Below, piece after piece: positions 13,610 to 26,364 of a stretch of 64,000 nucleotides of DNA. The notes beneath the pieces are model-generated. The model made no database searches, was not told the DNA's origin, and saw only the letters and a list, made by a program, of their open reading frames with translations. The stretch is from Cyclina sinensis (lineage: Eukaryota > Mollusca > Bivalvia > Venerida > Veneridae): the NCBI GenBank assembly GCA_012932295.1, contig JAAONU010000017.1, forward strand, positions 3,782,001-3,846,000. The letters are read 5' to 3'. Within the stretch, counting starts at the first letter, position 1, and each line of letters starts with the position of its first letter. The position numbers were made by a program, and so were the translations under genes.

Positions 13610-13800
13610 GCTGGGGCTAATTAGTGGTCCAGTGCTAACGCGCTGGCTTGGTGATCTAGGGGTCGCCAGTTCAACTATCCACTCCATCCTGCTATTTAAG
13701 CCATATATGGAAAAGTGCTTAAGATATAAGTCGCTCGTAAAAGCGTTTCCTGTGACACAACTGAACAGTCGTGTGTTTCTAAGATAATACAATCTGTTAG
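13610..13800 (+). repeat. tRNA-derived SINE-like remnant
   Basis: The stretch 13621-13688 reads like a decayed tRNA gene. An A-box-like segment (GTGGTCCAGTGCTAACGCG) is followed about 40 bp later by a B-box-like GCCAGTTCAACTATCC. Similar 'GGTCCAG(T/C)' heads occur at 33953 (+) and 20434 (-). The body after the head is unlike a functional tRNA, so a SINE head is the better reading. Confidence 0.5.
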
Positions 13801-14100
13801 TTAATTTCCCTCTGCCTTCAAATAATGCTCGCAGAATATAATAAACAATTACTGTTTGTGTCTACCAATTTTAAGTTAGCTATGATAATAAGGTTTGATA
13901 GAACAATTAAATAGAGTATCGTAGCAGTATCAGTCAACACTAATATCTTAAGAGTTATGACAATCCATTTTAGAAGATGTATTTGAAATGAAGTTACATA
14001 AATTATGTTTTGGCTACAGCCCAGAACTATTGTGTTTACAATTGCATTTTGTTTTATTATACCTCAATTTCATTTACAATGTTAATCTTCCATAGGCCAC
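13801..14100. other. Non-coding gap
   Basis: No feature is supported in this AT-rich stretch. Confidence 0.4.
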
Positions 14101-14109
14101 CGTGACATA

Positions 14110-14385
14110 TCAGTACTGTCAGAAAAAATTTACTGTCGGAAAAATACTGTCACCCGCTACCATAAGTACGGAATGTTCGAAAATTATACTGTACCATTCG
14201 CGCATGCGCAATGTCTATTTTTACATTTCCGTTGTAAACAGACGACAATAATGGCAAGCAAAGTTGAATAAAGTTGTTCATGATTTGAATAGTTTTTCGG
14301 TATAATAAAATAAATGTTACATGTCTGACAGGGTGACAGTAAAATTGTCAACTTTCGAAAATACTGTCAACCGACGAAGCCTGTG
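14110..14385. repeat. Inverted-repeat element with TACTGTCA(C) ends and an internal NRF1-type site
   Basis: TACTGTCACCC at 14145-14155 is the exact reverse complement of GGGTGACAGTA at 14331-14341. Further ACTGTC copies lie outside on both sides (about 14115, 14131, 14372). Between the arms, 14200-14209 is GCGCATGCGC, the consensus NRF1 palindrome. About 45 bp later an ATG at 14251 opens only 6 codons before a stop. It may be a small non-autonomous element that carries a promoter-like core. Confidence 0.45.
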
Positions 14386-14399
14386 GATAGAAGCAGTAT

Positions 14400-17300
14400 G
14401 GACCTTCGTGTTTTGTGCTTGCTAATGTTTTACCCAAGGAAAACTTCATAGTATTTCAGTAATATTTTAACGATTTAGACAATAACGAGGTTGATAGTGT
14501 ACTAGTATATTTTTATATATTTCTGAATAATATTTTTTTTTCAAGTAAAAGTTAGCAGGACAGGTGGTACATTTTACTTTGAAATCAACAACTTACTGTT
14601 TCATTTATGTATACGTTTTTGTTTTATAACTTATATCTCAATATTCTTGTAATATAGTTTATTTATCTAAATATTTTTTTATAGTTTTATATATTTTGAT
14701 ATTATTGTTTTATAGTTAGAAAATCTAAAAATAGTCTACAGTAACCTAAGCGTAACATGTTCCTGTTGGGACAGGATTCACCACATTGTTTCGAAACTGG
14801 TAACTCTAAATAAAACCAGGAAATACAGTGACAGCGATTGTGTTAACAGTTTTGTAACAGAACACGCTGCAATAAGTGACACTTACAAAAAAAATAATGC
14901 TTGGTGTAGCAGAAATGCAAAGTTGAATAACAGCTTCCTCACCATTTGAAAGCTACATTCAAACAGAAACTATTTAACAGGTCGAATTTCGCAGCAGTTC
15001 ATTATTACTTCAAGATAATTATCCTATCTAATGACAGTGATTTTCTTCACTGCTTTCTAACTGTCATTATAAAAGAAATATGTGCAATTGTTTCTGGTTA
15101 AAATTAATTTCATATGACGACACTGGCTGTTCAAACTTTTAATCTAAAACAACACTTGTTGACGGTCAATGAATATTCATTTTAACAGCTTTAAAGCTGT
15201 CAGGTCTCAGTCCATTACAGCAGGTATGAAAGAATATAATAACTATTTTAATGATAGCTCGCAAACTCATTTATTTCCGATATCAAAAATCGTTACCATC
15301 AAACTTCCGCTCAATCACCTGACATCTTCATTGTTACCATAATTATAATACAAAATCTCAGGACAAATGACAATGGCGAAGGTCGCGTCTTTTTATCAGA
15401 GGACACAATCCACATCCCGACAGTATAGCAAAGACTAAAATATTGAAACAAAAATGCATGACCATAATTTCAAAGAAACTGTAAATTCCAGAAAGTTAAC
15501 AGGAATAACAACCAAAATTTATATTGAAATATACGAAGCCACCATGAAATGGTTTCCGTAACTCCTATAGTGTTACTTATGCTTGTTAGAAAATTTTTAA
15601 AAAGGTTGAAGGCAATGTTTTGTTCCTGTAAAAAATCTAATTGATTCTATCGAAATGAAAAAGGTTCATGTAATATAAAGAAAACTACTAAAACTATTTT
15701 GTTTAATAATGTTTGAAGTTGGTATTTACTTTTTCAAATCGTTCTAAAATCTTCAGCAAAGAATTTTGCTGCGTAATATAACGTTATTATAAGCAAAAAG
15801 CACTGCCTTTGGACGTTGTATTTGTATGTGTCTGCAAACAATTTGTAACTTACGTTCTGAGGTGGAAGTTGTCAATAAAGACCTATGCTGCGAACTATAG
15901 ATATCTAACTATAAATCATTTTTCTTTATAACACCAGTGTAAAAGCAGACACAGTAAGACCAGTTTCATATTTCACCAAGAATTGACAGACCTTTCAATT
16001 CTCTCGTCAAAATATCCATTATCATGTGCAGAGCATGCCCTTCACAGACCTTGTTAAAGACAAGCCAACATATGGGAGAGTTTCAGACATAATATTTATA
16101 GGATATAATGCCAATTTATACAGTAAAGAAACGATCTTACTCCTCAAATGCTTCGCTTTCAGAGATTTTGCCTAAATAGCACATTCTTTCGAACTTAAAT
16201 CTGATTGCTAAAATCATTTTAAAAGGCTGGCAACATGTATCCAAAGAGAAACAATTGTGTTACAATGACGTTGAAAACAGATTTTCTGAAACGTCTGGTA
16301 CCATTTTTGGTCAACAAGATCTAATCGTTCGCACTGAGTTACTCTTATTTATAATCGCTGTATATTGTACTAGGCTGATTCTTAATTATATACACAGCTT
16401 TTGAAGACAGAAAAGACTGAATTCACTATACTCCATTTTCAAATTTCGGGAATGCTCGAATCTTTCAACTTCCATCCTGCTATTGTAAAAGTTATCCCGG
16501 ACAATAAACATGTCAAACTAAACTTCTATCCACTTACGTATTTCTGACTATGTTGGCATCTAGAAATAACATGATAATGTAGAAGGGCTGGTAAATGTCA
16601 TCTAATGTCAAATAGCTTGAATGTTAAATGTATTTTTGTCAGAACAGAAGTATTTAACAATAGGTTTATTGCCAAGTAATGAAGGCAACGTTTAAGTAAA
16701 TTTAGGATTTCTTATTTAATTGTCGGCTAATTAACATCACCATTAATTTGATGCCAGGCATTAACTCTAACTTCAGCAAACGGTGCACAAAAGATTTTCA
16801 AGTTTTCTTGTTTTTGTTTTTTGTTGTTGTTGTTGTTTTTTCCGATTTATAAACCTCGTTTTGGAATTAGCTTTCTCCATGAGTTCGGCACTTTCTGTTA
16901 CAGAAAAAAATAGAACTGAAATTCAAATATATATGAAATCAAAGAAAAGATGTCATTTACACCAGGATTTATAAGCTATTTATAGTAAAGAGAAGATCAA
17001 CAAGACTTTGTATATTTAACTATTCAGATAAATAAATATTACATTAGTTAGGATGATCTAGAGAACAAGTCTTGATATAATTTTTCCAATTATGATCAGA
17101 CAAATGACCTTAGATTTACACTTTGAGAAATACTCTCTGAAATTATCAACAATTCCCGACATGTTCTCAGTCAAACTCTGTAATATTACATTGCACAGTT
17201 GATATATATGTTGCTAACTAATTGCTCGCGTTAATTATTTCTATTAACATAATTGAATTTCATTCATTTTCATCATTAAATGATTATTTTTAATGTTAGT

Positions 17301-17796
17301 GCTGTAAATGACAGTGTATAATTGTTTGTTTTTTATCACCATAGTGCAAATATTACAATTTCATTATTGCTTAATGAAACTCCATCATAGAGAGACTTCT
17401 TCTTTATCTGTACATCGCTGAGAAATATATAAAGACTGACTCACTAATTTGATGTGACAGTTTTTATTTTCTGTATTCAGTGCTCACAGAGATGGTGTAC
17501 TTATACTGAATAATTCCGATCTATTGAGATTTTATCTCTCTCAATACCAAGGGTGACAAAAATAGAGTACATGACAAATATAACTGTTATCCTGCAATTT
17601 ATCATCATATTTTTATGCTAAAACGCTTCTAATTTTGTTCGGTTATCATTTCCACAGACTTCGTGTAATTTAAGAGACCAAAAAATGTTACAACTTCATT
17701 CTGAAATTGGGCTTGCAGCCATGGCATTTTATTTTGCCACAAAATTTACTTTAAGCATTTTAGTGGCAAACTAACTCATCTGTTTCGGAAGTGTGT
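14400..17796. other. Gene desert
   Basis: No gene is supported. Diverged modules shared with other parts of the desert are visible at about 15080-15320 (compare 4640-4870) and 17210-17420 (compare 13360-13520). A (GTT)n tract lies at about 16822-16837. Confidence 0.5.
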
Positions 17797-18010
17797 TTAA
17801 CCCTTACCACTCTAAATATCTTAAATGGATTTGTCTCTATTTCAATCTGGACTAAACAATTCATTATTTTTATTTAAAAAAATCAAATCTGTACTGTGTA
17901 ATAGCAAACAGTGCAGACCATGATCAGATGTACTAGTAGGCCAGCTGATCTTGGTCTGCACTGGTTGCATATGTAGAATCAGTTGCCGCCAGCAGGTTAA
18001 GTAGGGTTAA
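17797..18010. repeat. 214-bp MITE with a GCAGACC hairpin
   Basis: The ends are TTAACCCTTACC (17797) and TAAGTAGGGTTAA (to 18010), inverted relative to each other apart from a small insertion. The centre, 17909-17963, is a hairpin: CAGTGCAGACCATGATCAG on the left pairs with CTGATCTTGGTCTGCACTG on the right. A second member of the same family is at about 26365-26588. Non-coding. Confidence 0.7.
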
Positions 18011-18268
18011 GTCTATGTACTTGAGGAACCGGTTTCTCATCTGACTGATGTCATTTGGTTCTAAGTTGTTTTTTTAGGTGTGGGGGAGTGTATATTTTGC
18101 GTGTATTTTTTGAAAGCAGTACGTCTGAAAGGTATTTTTCTTCGATGAAACAGTTTCTATGAACTTAGAGACACAAGATTGTTGGAAAGAGTCTTAGGAA
18201 CGATTTTCATTAGCATCTTATTTCTTAAGCACGTTTTCCTACTTGGTTTAAATAAAACACAACAACAA
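18011..18268. other. Non-coding gap
   Basis: Nothing recognisable between the MITE and the tandem-repeat element. Confidence 0.4.
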
Positions 18269-18532
18269 CAAGAGATGTTGGTAAAAATTTATACCCGCCC
18301 CCTAGCGCCTTATCCCCTAGAAGCAGCCATGAAGTTTTGAGGAGCTGGGACCAAGCGTTCTATAATTATTGATCGGAAACCAGTTTGCTATTCAAGGACA
18401 GTGTGACCATGGTCTTTGACCTGGTGACCAGAAAAAATAAAGGGCTCATCTACAAGTCATGAACATCTTATATACAAAGTTTGAGGAACATGGGCCCAAG
18501 TGTTCTTCATCGGAAACAATTTTGCATTTCAA

Positions 18533-19975
18533 GGTCACTGTGACCCTTGACCTTTGACCCAATGACCTGAAAGACGATAGCTGTTATCTACTGATCATGA
18601 AAACCCCACACACTAAGTTTGACGAACCTGGGCCCAAGGATTCCCTAGATATTAAGCAGAAACCGTTTTGCTTTTTCAAGGTTACTGTTACCTTGACCTT
18701 TGACCTTATAACCTTAAAAAACAACAGGTCATCAAATTGTCATGACCAGCCTACCTATGAAGTTTTGAGGAGCTGGGCCTAAGCGTTCTGTAGTAGTTGA
18801 TCGGACACTATTTTGCTATACAAGGTCACTCTGACCTTGGCCTTTGACCTGAAAAGCTATAGAGGTCATCTACTGGTCATGGCCAACCTATAGTTTGAGG
18901 AAACTGAGCTCAAGTGTTTTATAGTTATTAATTAGAAATCATTTTGCTTTTCAAGGTCACTGTGACCTTGGCGTTTGACTTGGTGACCTGAAAAAATATA
19001 AAGGTCATTTACTAGTCATATCCAACCTACAAATAAAAGTTCAAGAACCTTATACTAAAGGGTTCTATAGTTATTGATTGAAACCCGTTTTGCTGTTTAA
19101 GGTCATTTTGACATTGACCTTTGACCTGATGACCTGAAAAACTATACGGGTCATTTACTTGTCATGACCACCCTACACACTAAGTTTGAACAACCTTGAT
19201 CAAAAGTTCTATAGTTATTGATCGGAAACCGTTTTGCTATTCAAGGTCACCGTGACTGAGATTTGACCTGGATACGTAAAAGCTATAGGAGTCATCTACT
19301 GGTCATTAACAACCTATACAGTTAGTATGAAGAACTTGGACAAAGCCTTCTATAGTTATTGATCGGATACCTTTTTCTTTTCAAGGTCACTTTGACCGTG
19401 ACCTTTGACCTGGTGACCTGAAAAACAATACGGGTCATTAACTTGTCATGATCAACCTACACACTAAGTTTAACAACCTGGGACCAAGGGTTCTTGAGTA
19501 ATTGATCGGAAACCGTTTTTCTATTCAAGGTCACTGTGACCATGACCTTTGACCTGCTATTGTAAAAGATCTAAAGGGGTCATATACTGTCCATGACCAA
19601 TCAACACAATAAGTTAGAATAACCTAGAACCAAGGATTCTGTAGTTATTGATCAGAAACTTTTTTGCTCTTCAAGATCACTGTGACCTTGACCTTTGATC
19701 TGGTGATGTAAAAAAACTATAGGGATCATCTACTGGTCCTGACCTCCTACATACAAAGATTGAACAACCTGGGACCAAGGGTTCTTTAGTTATTGATTGA
19801 AAACCGTTTTTTTTCAAAGTCAATGTGACCTTGACCTTTGACTTGGTGATGTGAAAAACTATAGAGATCGTTTTATGGTAATGACCAACCTACACACAAA
19901 GTTCAAACAACCAGGAACTAAGCGTTCTATATTTATTGATCGGCAGACATTTTGCTATTTAAGGTCATTGTGACC
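18533..19975. promoter_or_regulatory. Array of palindromic ERE-type and DR1 nuclear-receptor sites
   Basis: Perfect GGTCAnnnTGACC palindromes occur at 18533-18545, 18824-18836, 18955-18967, 19385-19397, 19529-19541 and 19963-19975. Three of them are GGTCACTGTGACC, the reverse complement of the classical vitellogenin A2 estrogen response element. Near-matches with one mismatch lie at about 19243 and 19675. Most units continue into TGACCTTTGACCT, a direct repeat with 1-bp spacing (DR1). That receptors bind here is inference; the motif matches are direct. Confidence 0.5.
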
Positions 19976-20133
19976 TTGCCCTTTGACTTTTTGACCTGAA
20001 AAACTACAGAGGTCATTTACTTATCATAACCAACCTACATACCATGTCTGAGGAAGGTTAGTTTAAGGGTTCTCTAGATATTGACCGGAAACCAAAGTGT
20101 CTACCGACCGATCGGCCGACATTTGCAAAACTA

Positions 20134-20163
20134 TATGCCCCCTAATCTTCGATGGGGGGCATA
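20134..20163. repeat. Terminal hairpin of the 18.3-20.2 kb element
   Basis: TATGCCCCC (20134-20142) pairs with GGGGGCATA (20155-20163) around a 12-nt loop. Equivalent hairpins end the elements at 28.3, 44.5 and 63.4 kb. Confidence 0.8.
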
Positions 20164-20369
20164 ACAATCTATCTATCTGTTTGAGTGTATTAATTGTCGG
20201 TTTACCATATGCCAGACACCTTCTCAAGAGTTAAGCCATATTAAGTTTGTTTGAGAAAGTGCAACAACAAAAAGCATCCCATTCCAGAGACACCTCTAGT
20301 TCTCTTATATATCCTGAACGTATGGCACCTATACATTGGCACTTCGGTTGAAGACAGTAGTATTTGAGG

Positions 20370-20445
20370 AGAGGCGAGAAACGAACCCTTTACCTCTGAA
20401 TTACAAGTCAAGTGTGTTACAGCTGGACCATTAATCCGCTTCTGT
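20370..20445 (-). repeat. tRNA-derived SINE-like head, minus strand
   Basis: Read on the minus strand, TAATGGTCCAGCTGTAACAC (20434 downward) resembles an A box. AGGGTTCGTTTC (about 20400-20389) resembles a B box at tRNA-like distance. It is similar to the heads at 13.62 and 33.95 kb. No folded mature tRNA is supported. Confidence 0.5.
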
Positions 20446-22318
20446 GTTCGAGCTTGATTTTTTTACACTTTCATATCATTTGTCCGGTATAAATACAAAG
20501 GTCATGGTTTGCCCTATAAAAATTATTTCCATTTAAATGTAGTGTACTTATTATCAAGATATAGTCTCATTTAAGGTCAGTCTAATTTTCATTCCGTATT
20601 ATTTAGATCAATTAGCCAAGCGTTCTTCTTTTTACAGAAATTACTACCTACTTGTGTAAATAGGTAATAATATCTGTGTGGAATTCTGATTGCATCTCTC
20701 TCTACAATTGTAAGCTGTAACTGTCTGGTCTAGTTTTATTCCTGATAATAATTCTGGACAGCTAGTTCAGTAGAAATTGTTATGATTCAGATAATTTGGT
20801 ATATAAAAGAGACCTTTACTTTTTTCACCAAGATGTTACTCGGCACCGAAAGTTATCGTACCTTTACTGAATTCTTTAAATGAAAGGTAGAAAACCAAAT
20901 ACACCCTTCCATCACTTTTTCAGAAAGGATATAGTTTGAAATGTTTTAGGCAACTTTTAATGACATAATTAAGGAATACTTTAGTCAATATGTTGAAGTG
21001 TCAGTATTAATCCAGTATCTATTATATAAATGGCAATGTTTTTATTCTTAGCACATACAGCAATGAAATTACCTGTCCGAGAGAAAAGAATAAAGCGACT
21101 TTAGAATTGATCCAAACTAGCCATGTCTTGCAGCATTTGCCAAAGGAAACATGACAATCTAATTATTATTCCAAGACGGCATGTTGTTGTAAAAAACAGA
21201 ACAAGAAAACGACATACAAATGACCTGATATGCAGCTGCAAAGCAAAGAATATGTGTGATCTCTTGTCTCATTTTTGCCTTGGTTCGACGGTTATGTTAT
21301 AGCCAAAACATCGAAATAAAATGCCCAGGCATCATGGGTCCATATAACCTTCTAAGGTGGTATTTTTATTGTAAGTAGTCATTCAGTGTTTATTTCAGAA
21401 ACAAGACCCTGTCTCAATGATAATACAAAAAATATCAATAACAATAATGAAGTCGGGATTCAATGATTCACTTTATGTCTGTCCTAATCCTTTCTGTGCG
21501 ACTATATCATCCGCCTAATTTTATTTACAGTACTTGTAATACAAAAAAATATTTGAAAAGTAGATATTCCATCTATTTAAGCCACCATAAGAATTCATTA
21601 TTGATTATTGTTTACGTAATAACTTGAAAGGTTATCAATCATGCAAACTCAGTCATCTCTAAAATGTTTAGAACAAGCTTTTGGGAATAGGGTTGTAAGG
21701 TCCGAAATAAAGAAGGCGTGCTTCGCCCACGTGTAGCAATATAATCTTAAAGTAGTTCCAACATGTTTCCGTATAATTTCAGAAGGAATTTTCAAAGAGA
21801 ATAATGACAATATCGGAGTCATTAATTTAGCAATGTCAATATCGTTATTGCCAAGTTCAGCTGTCTCAATTCCTTTCGATTAATTACAGAATCCAATTAC
21901 AACAAATATCGTCATGTTTGATAGGTGTTTATTCAAATCGTTGCAATTACACATCTAAATCAAAGTTATCTTATCTTCATCGACATTTTTTCTGTAACAG
22001 TTAATATAATTACATCCTTCTTGTGGTTAAAGGACAAATTAATTTCAAAAACAGGAGAAATATTTGTTCAGCGGAAAGTTACAATTAAAAATTGAATGAT
22101 GAGTTTTTGTTTATATTTCATGTTTTAAATCAAAGAAAAGTTAGTTAAGATGTTTTATAGTTTCATTTACTTTAACTGTACTAGATGTTAAGGTTTGATT
22201 AATAGGCATATGTACTCTGAGAAGTTACTGCAATAATAACTAGGTAAAGCATATAAGTATGTATTAATATGTCTATTTTATAATGGTCTACTTTATCTTA
22301 AACATTTAAGATGTATCT
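20446..22318. other. Gene desert
   Basis: No gene is supported. A diverged module shared with 4.7 and 15.2 kb is visible at about 21780-21880. Confidence 0.45.
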
Positions 22319-22567
22319 TTTTATCAGGCTATATTCAATTTGATTTATCAAATATATGTATAATTAATGTTATTTAACTATTTTATCAGGCTATATTCAA
22401 TTTGATTTATCAAATATATGTAAAATTAATGTTATTTAACTATTTTATCAGGCTATATTCAATTTGATTTATCAAATATATGTAAAATTAATGTTATTTA
22501 ACTATTTTATCAGGCTATATTCAATTTGATTTATCAAATATATGTAAAATTAATGTTATTTAACTAT
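22319..22567. repeat. 62-bp minisatellite, four copies
   Basis: TTATCAGGCTATATTC starts at 22321, 22383, 22445 and 22507, exactly 62 bp apart. Copies 2-4 are identical and copy 1 differs by one base (TATAATTAA versus TAAAATTAA). Each unit contains the small palindrome TTTGATTTATCAAA. The near-perfect identity indicates very recent expansion or homogenisation. Confidence 0.95.
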
Positions 22568-25500
22568 TCAGAGAATATGATATGAAGTATTAATATACTT
22601 ATTTTACAATCTCTTATAACTTTTACTTACAAATGACTTTGTACAACATGAAAAATAAAACATTGTATTGCTTTTATTTATGTGAAATAAATTTTATGTA
22701 TGTTTCACAGTTTATATGTCACTGTTATATTCAATATTATTAAATATAGGATGAGTTTAATTGACTTAATTACAACTGAAAATAATAAATGTCAAACTTC
22801 AGTATTTCTTAGAAAAAATCATTACAAGAGCAATGAATGATATCTTTCGGTTGATGGCGTTAGACAAGATTCACTTATTTCAACCTGAATAGGACACAAT
22901 TGAAGCCGAGAAAAAAAACATATTCCGAAAGTAACAAAATTTAGTACAACAGAGTAGATATGATATGCTTCTGTATATCTATTCAACTTTTCTTGGCTTT
23001 TAAAATATAAAAGCAAAATTATTCTATCTCGTTTTAAATAGGGATATTTTGTATCTTAATGCTACACAAATGTGCTATTACTTAAGTTTTGTGGTAAATG
23101 ATATTTCACGTTCAACTTTTTCAAAGATTGGAAAACAAATCAGTTAAGATTACGCTGGATTGGTCGAATTCTAAGCAAACTTGGACAATTGTCGTGAAAT
23201 AGTCTATTATAATACGTGCGTTTACAGCAGACTTGTAAAGAATGAATTTGATTAAATATGATTCCGCCATATGTTTCCATAACTAAATATGGATCAAAAC
23301 ACTGCATTCCATTATTAATTATTTTACAGGGATTGTATAATAGTTAATAACAGTTTGACATCTTTCTTATTATTACGATTCTTTGTGTGTCCTAAATCTG
23401 TTTTGCAATCAGAGTATTTCTACATTTTGGAGGAATTTTACAGTGAACAATTATCTCACATTTAGAGCATCTGTGAAGCAATCAATCGGCTATACTTTTA
23501 TTATTACTATTATTTCATATAACTTTTAAGGACTTTTAAATACTGCGCGATGAAGACTTTTTTCATCCACGAGTATTTCAAATAAAAGTACATTTATAGT
23601 TCTCAGTGTCCGAGACCAAATTTTCAAAGTTTATTCGGCATAATCAGCATTATTCATGCATTTGGCCATTATCAAATATAAAGATAGCATGGCATATTAC
23701 AAGCAATAGTTCCATATAAAATCACATTACATAAACACACACTCACACACACATACGTGTATAAATATATAAAGAGATATACATTTATCACGATAAATAA
23801 AAGTTAAACTTTTACGTTTTTTCAAAACATCTCTTCTTTAATATATTTTGATATGTTATTTAACAGTTCAGTGGTTTTTGGTTGTCATTAACTTATTAAA
23901 TTTCTGTAATGCCACTGAATTTTACTAAATATTTCTCTCTTAAATCTGATATTTTGTACAACAAATAATAAAATGAAATTCAGATTCAACCATATTTTGG
24001 TTACATAATTTACAGAGTCGGTTATTTCTTTGAATGGTGTCGACCTATTTTCAAGAAGACCAAGAAAAAATGAGCTAAGTATAATTAATGCATTGATACT
24101 TGGAATGAAGACGAGTTTTTAAAATATTGGAAAAGTAAATTTTCACAAATCAAACATTTGATTGCAAAGATGCAATATACATTTTTTTCTAAATACAGTC
24201 ATCATGACGAATATTAACCGTTTCAAAACAATGCAGAAAGGCGAATTAAAAAATAATACTATCAGATTTCTCAATACCAAAAAATGACAGCATAAATCGT
24301 CATGTAACACTGCAATACTTGGAATGACTCTACATTTTATTAAAACAGGTTATATGTGACCCCAAAAAGCGGTCAAAGCGATTTTTAGAATTTCTACGTT
24401 TCCGATTTTCAGTAACGACATAGGATATTGCAGTTTCCGAATAAAAAGTCGAACAATGCTATAAACATTTGCACTTGTATTTTGTACCTTGGATTTAAAT
24501 GGTACGTTTCGAACTGTCAAATATACATGACATGTACTTACAATGTGTTGCAAACCCGAAGCTAAATATTAATCAAATCACGGATATTGTTAAAAGCATG
24601 AAAAAACCACAGTAGTAATATTCAAAGATTTGTTAAATAAGACTTAATGGCAAATTGTTTTGTTATTTTTTAAGTAAAGTAATCACAGTTTATTATGGCC
24701 ATTTGCAAACTTTTCTAAACAACACCACACAACAACATTCTTTATAATTTTTTTTCTTTTGACATAATGGACATCGTCCTGAATTAGTGTCAGAGTAGCA
24801 TTGATTTACATTACCAAAGAATCAATGCTTATCTTTCAGTTTCTTTCCACACCGTCTGGCATTTTTTTGATATTGGGAACAATGCTTTCTGAATGTCATT
24901 ATATGATGATCCATCGCTTTCCACTCTATCTCCATAAAAGTGTATGAATCATTCGTAAAGTAAGTTATTTCATCTCAAAATGAATCAGCTGCTTGAAAAT
25001 ACCAACTTGTTAGTATTCGGAACTTCCTGTGCACTGTAAATATCGTTATCGTTTCAGTTCCGCTCAATCACCCGATTACATTTTATTCGGATTTCAACTA
25101 ATATCCGGATAAAAAAGCCCTCATCGATCAACATACAAGAACGCATTGTTGCTATAATATGAGTAATTTGTTTTTGTTCTATTGTATTCTAGTTTTGGGG
25201 TTGCTTTGTTTATATTTGAAAACAAACTTTCGATTGAAAGTAAAAAGTGCGAGACTAATTTTTCAGTAACAAAGATTAACTAATTTCAACTGTAAGTGTT
25301 AGTACTACAAATACTGTTACAAAGTAAATACTTTTTGTTGAGCCATTGGAGATTATTCTGAGCTGTAACGTTGGAATAAAATTCCGTTTATATGATATGT
25401 GGGGGATACTTTGTGGACATTTATAAAACACATCTGTGACAGGATGAAACATTAGGATTTTTTCAATAAATAGAAAATTGCTTGAATTGCTCGGACAATA

Positions 25501-26364
25501 CTAGGAATCAACCACATATGCTACCATGAGACTTTATTCCATTTCTTATGCTGCTGTAATTGTAAACAAAATTATTTTGAAAATTTGAAAAGCTGTGTTA
25601 TGCAGTACTATCTTTCTGTGAACGTAATAATTTCCATGAACGTTTCAGTAATGTCACTGGATGTTCAAGAAACAAAACAAAAACAATAACCTAAAATATA
25701 TATTGTTTAAGTGCTGAAAGGAAGTTCTCATCAAAATTTTAAGTTACAGCTTCACTTGTACAGATGAAATATACTAAAATACTAATATTTACATTTGCCT
25801 TAACGAGCATCTAAATTTGCAACAGACATTGGACATCCGTTGTGCTTGTAATCAATTTTAGATAGGGCCTCTTGCCTAGCCGCGTGCCCGTTGCTAATTT
25901 GCATTTGTATATATTTAATCTTTGTAAATGAATATAGTCATTTAAAGCGAAAAACAGAGATAATAATGGACTTAATTGCATAACTGTGCACTATTCAATT
26001 ATGCATCCATTACTAGAAGCATATCTAATTTGAAACAAGAAACCTAAATGTGGCTGGTGTCAAATGAATGTTTTTTCCTACCATATGTTACAGTGGTGAG
26101 ACTAAACACTATCCATCTTGTCACTGAAGTCTGTGCCATTCCCTATTGTTAAAACTTGATTAATCTCTTAGTACAGCAGATGCATTTTCACCGTTTTATC
26201 TGTACTGTAACTTACATCGTGATGCTTTATCTGTACTGTAACATACGTCGTGATGCTGTTCTGAACCTTTTTATGTCTAAAATGACCCCCATCGTGACCT
26301 AGCATTGATTGTGCTGAAGTACGAAGATAAAAGGTTAATGAAATCAATGGAACCGAGACTCTAG
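22568..26364. other. Gene desert
   Basis: No gene is supported. A CA-rich stretch lies at about 23734-23753. A duplicated 31-bp segment (TTTATCTGTACTGTAAC...) occurs in tandem at about 26195-26256. Confidence 0.45.

Larger units (their letters stand above)
18269..20163 (+). mobile_element. Pearl/Helentron-like element with a ~12-copy, ~143-bp tandem array
   Basis: The element starts near CAAGAGATGTTGG (18269), has a CCCGCCCCC segment, and then about twelve diverged units whose GGTCA...TGACC cores lie 133-147 bp apart (18395, 18533, 18678, 18824, 18955, 19099, 19243, 19385, 19529, 19673, 19815, 19963). The right end has a short GACCGAYCGGCCGAC run (20104-20120) and then a terminal hairpin at 20134-20163 (TATGCCCCC / GGGGGCATA). 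It encodes no transposase. The order of tandem core, GTCY-type run and terminal hairpin is that of the pearl / mini-me group of non-autonomous Helentron-related elements. I recognise this by architecture only. Confidence 0.75.

Noticed and set aside
13621..13688. Functional tRNA gene
   Set aside because: A and B boxes are decayed and no cloverleaf can be drawn. Same for 20.4 and 33.95 kb.
13526..13792. Frames of 73-88 codons on both strands
   Set aside because: They lie over the SINE-like remnant.
18269..20163. CRISPR-like array
   Set aside because: Units are about 143 bp, diverged along their length, without short identical repeats and unique spacers, and the genome is eukaryotic.
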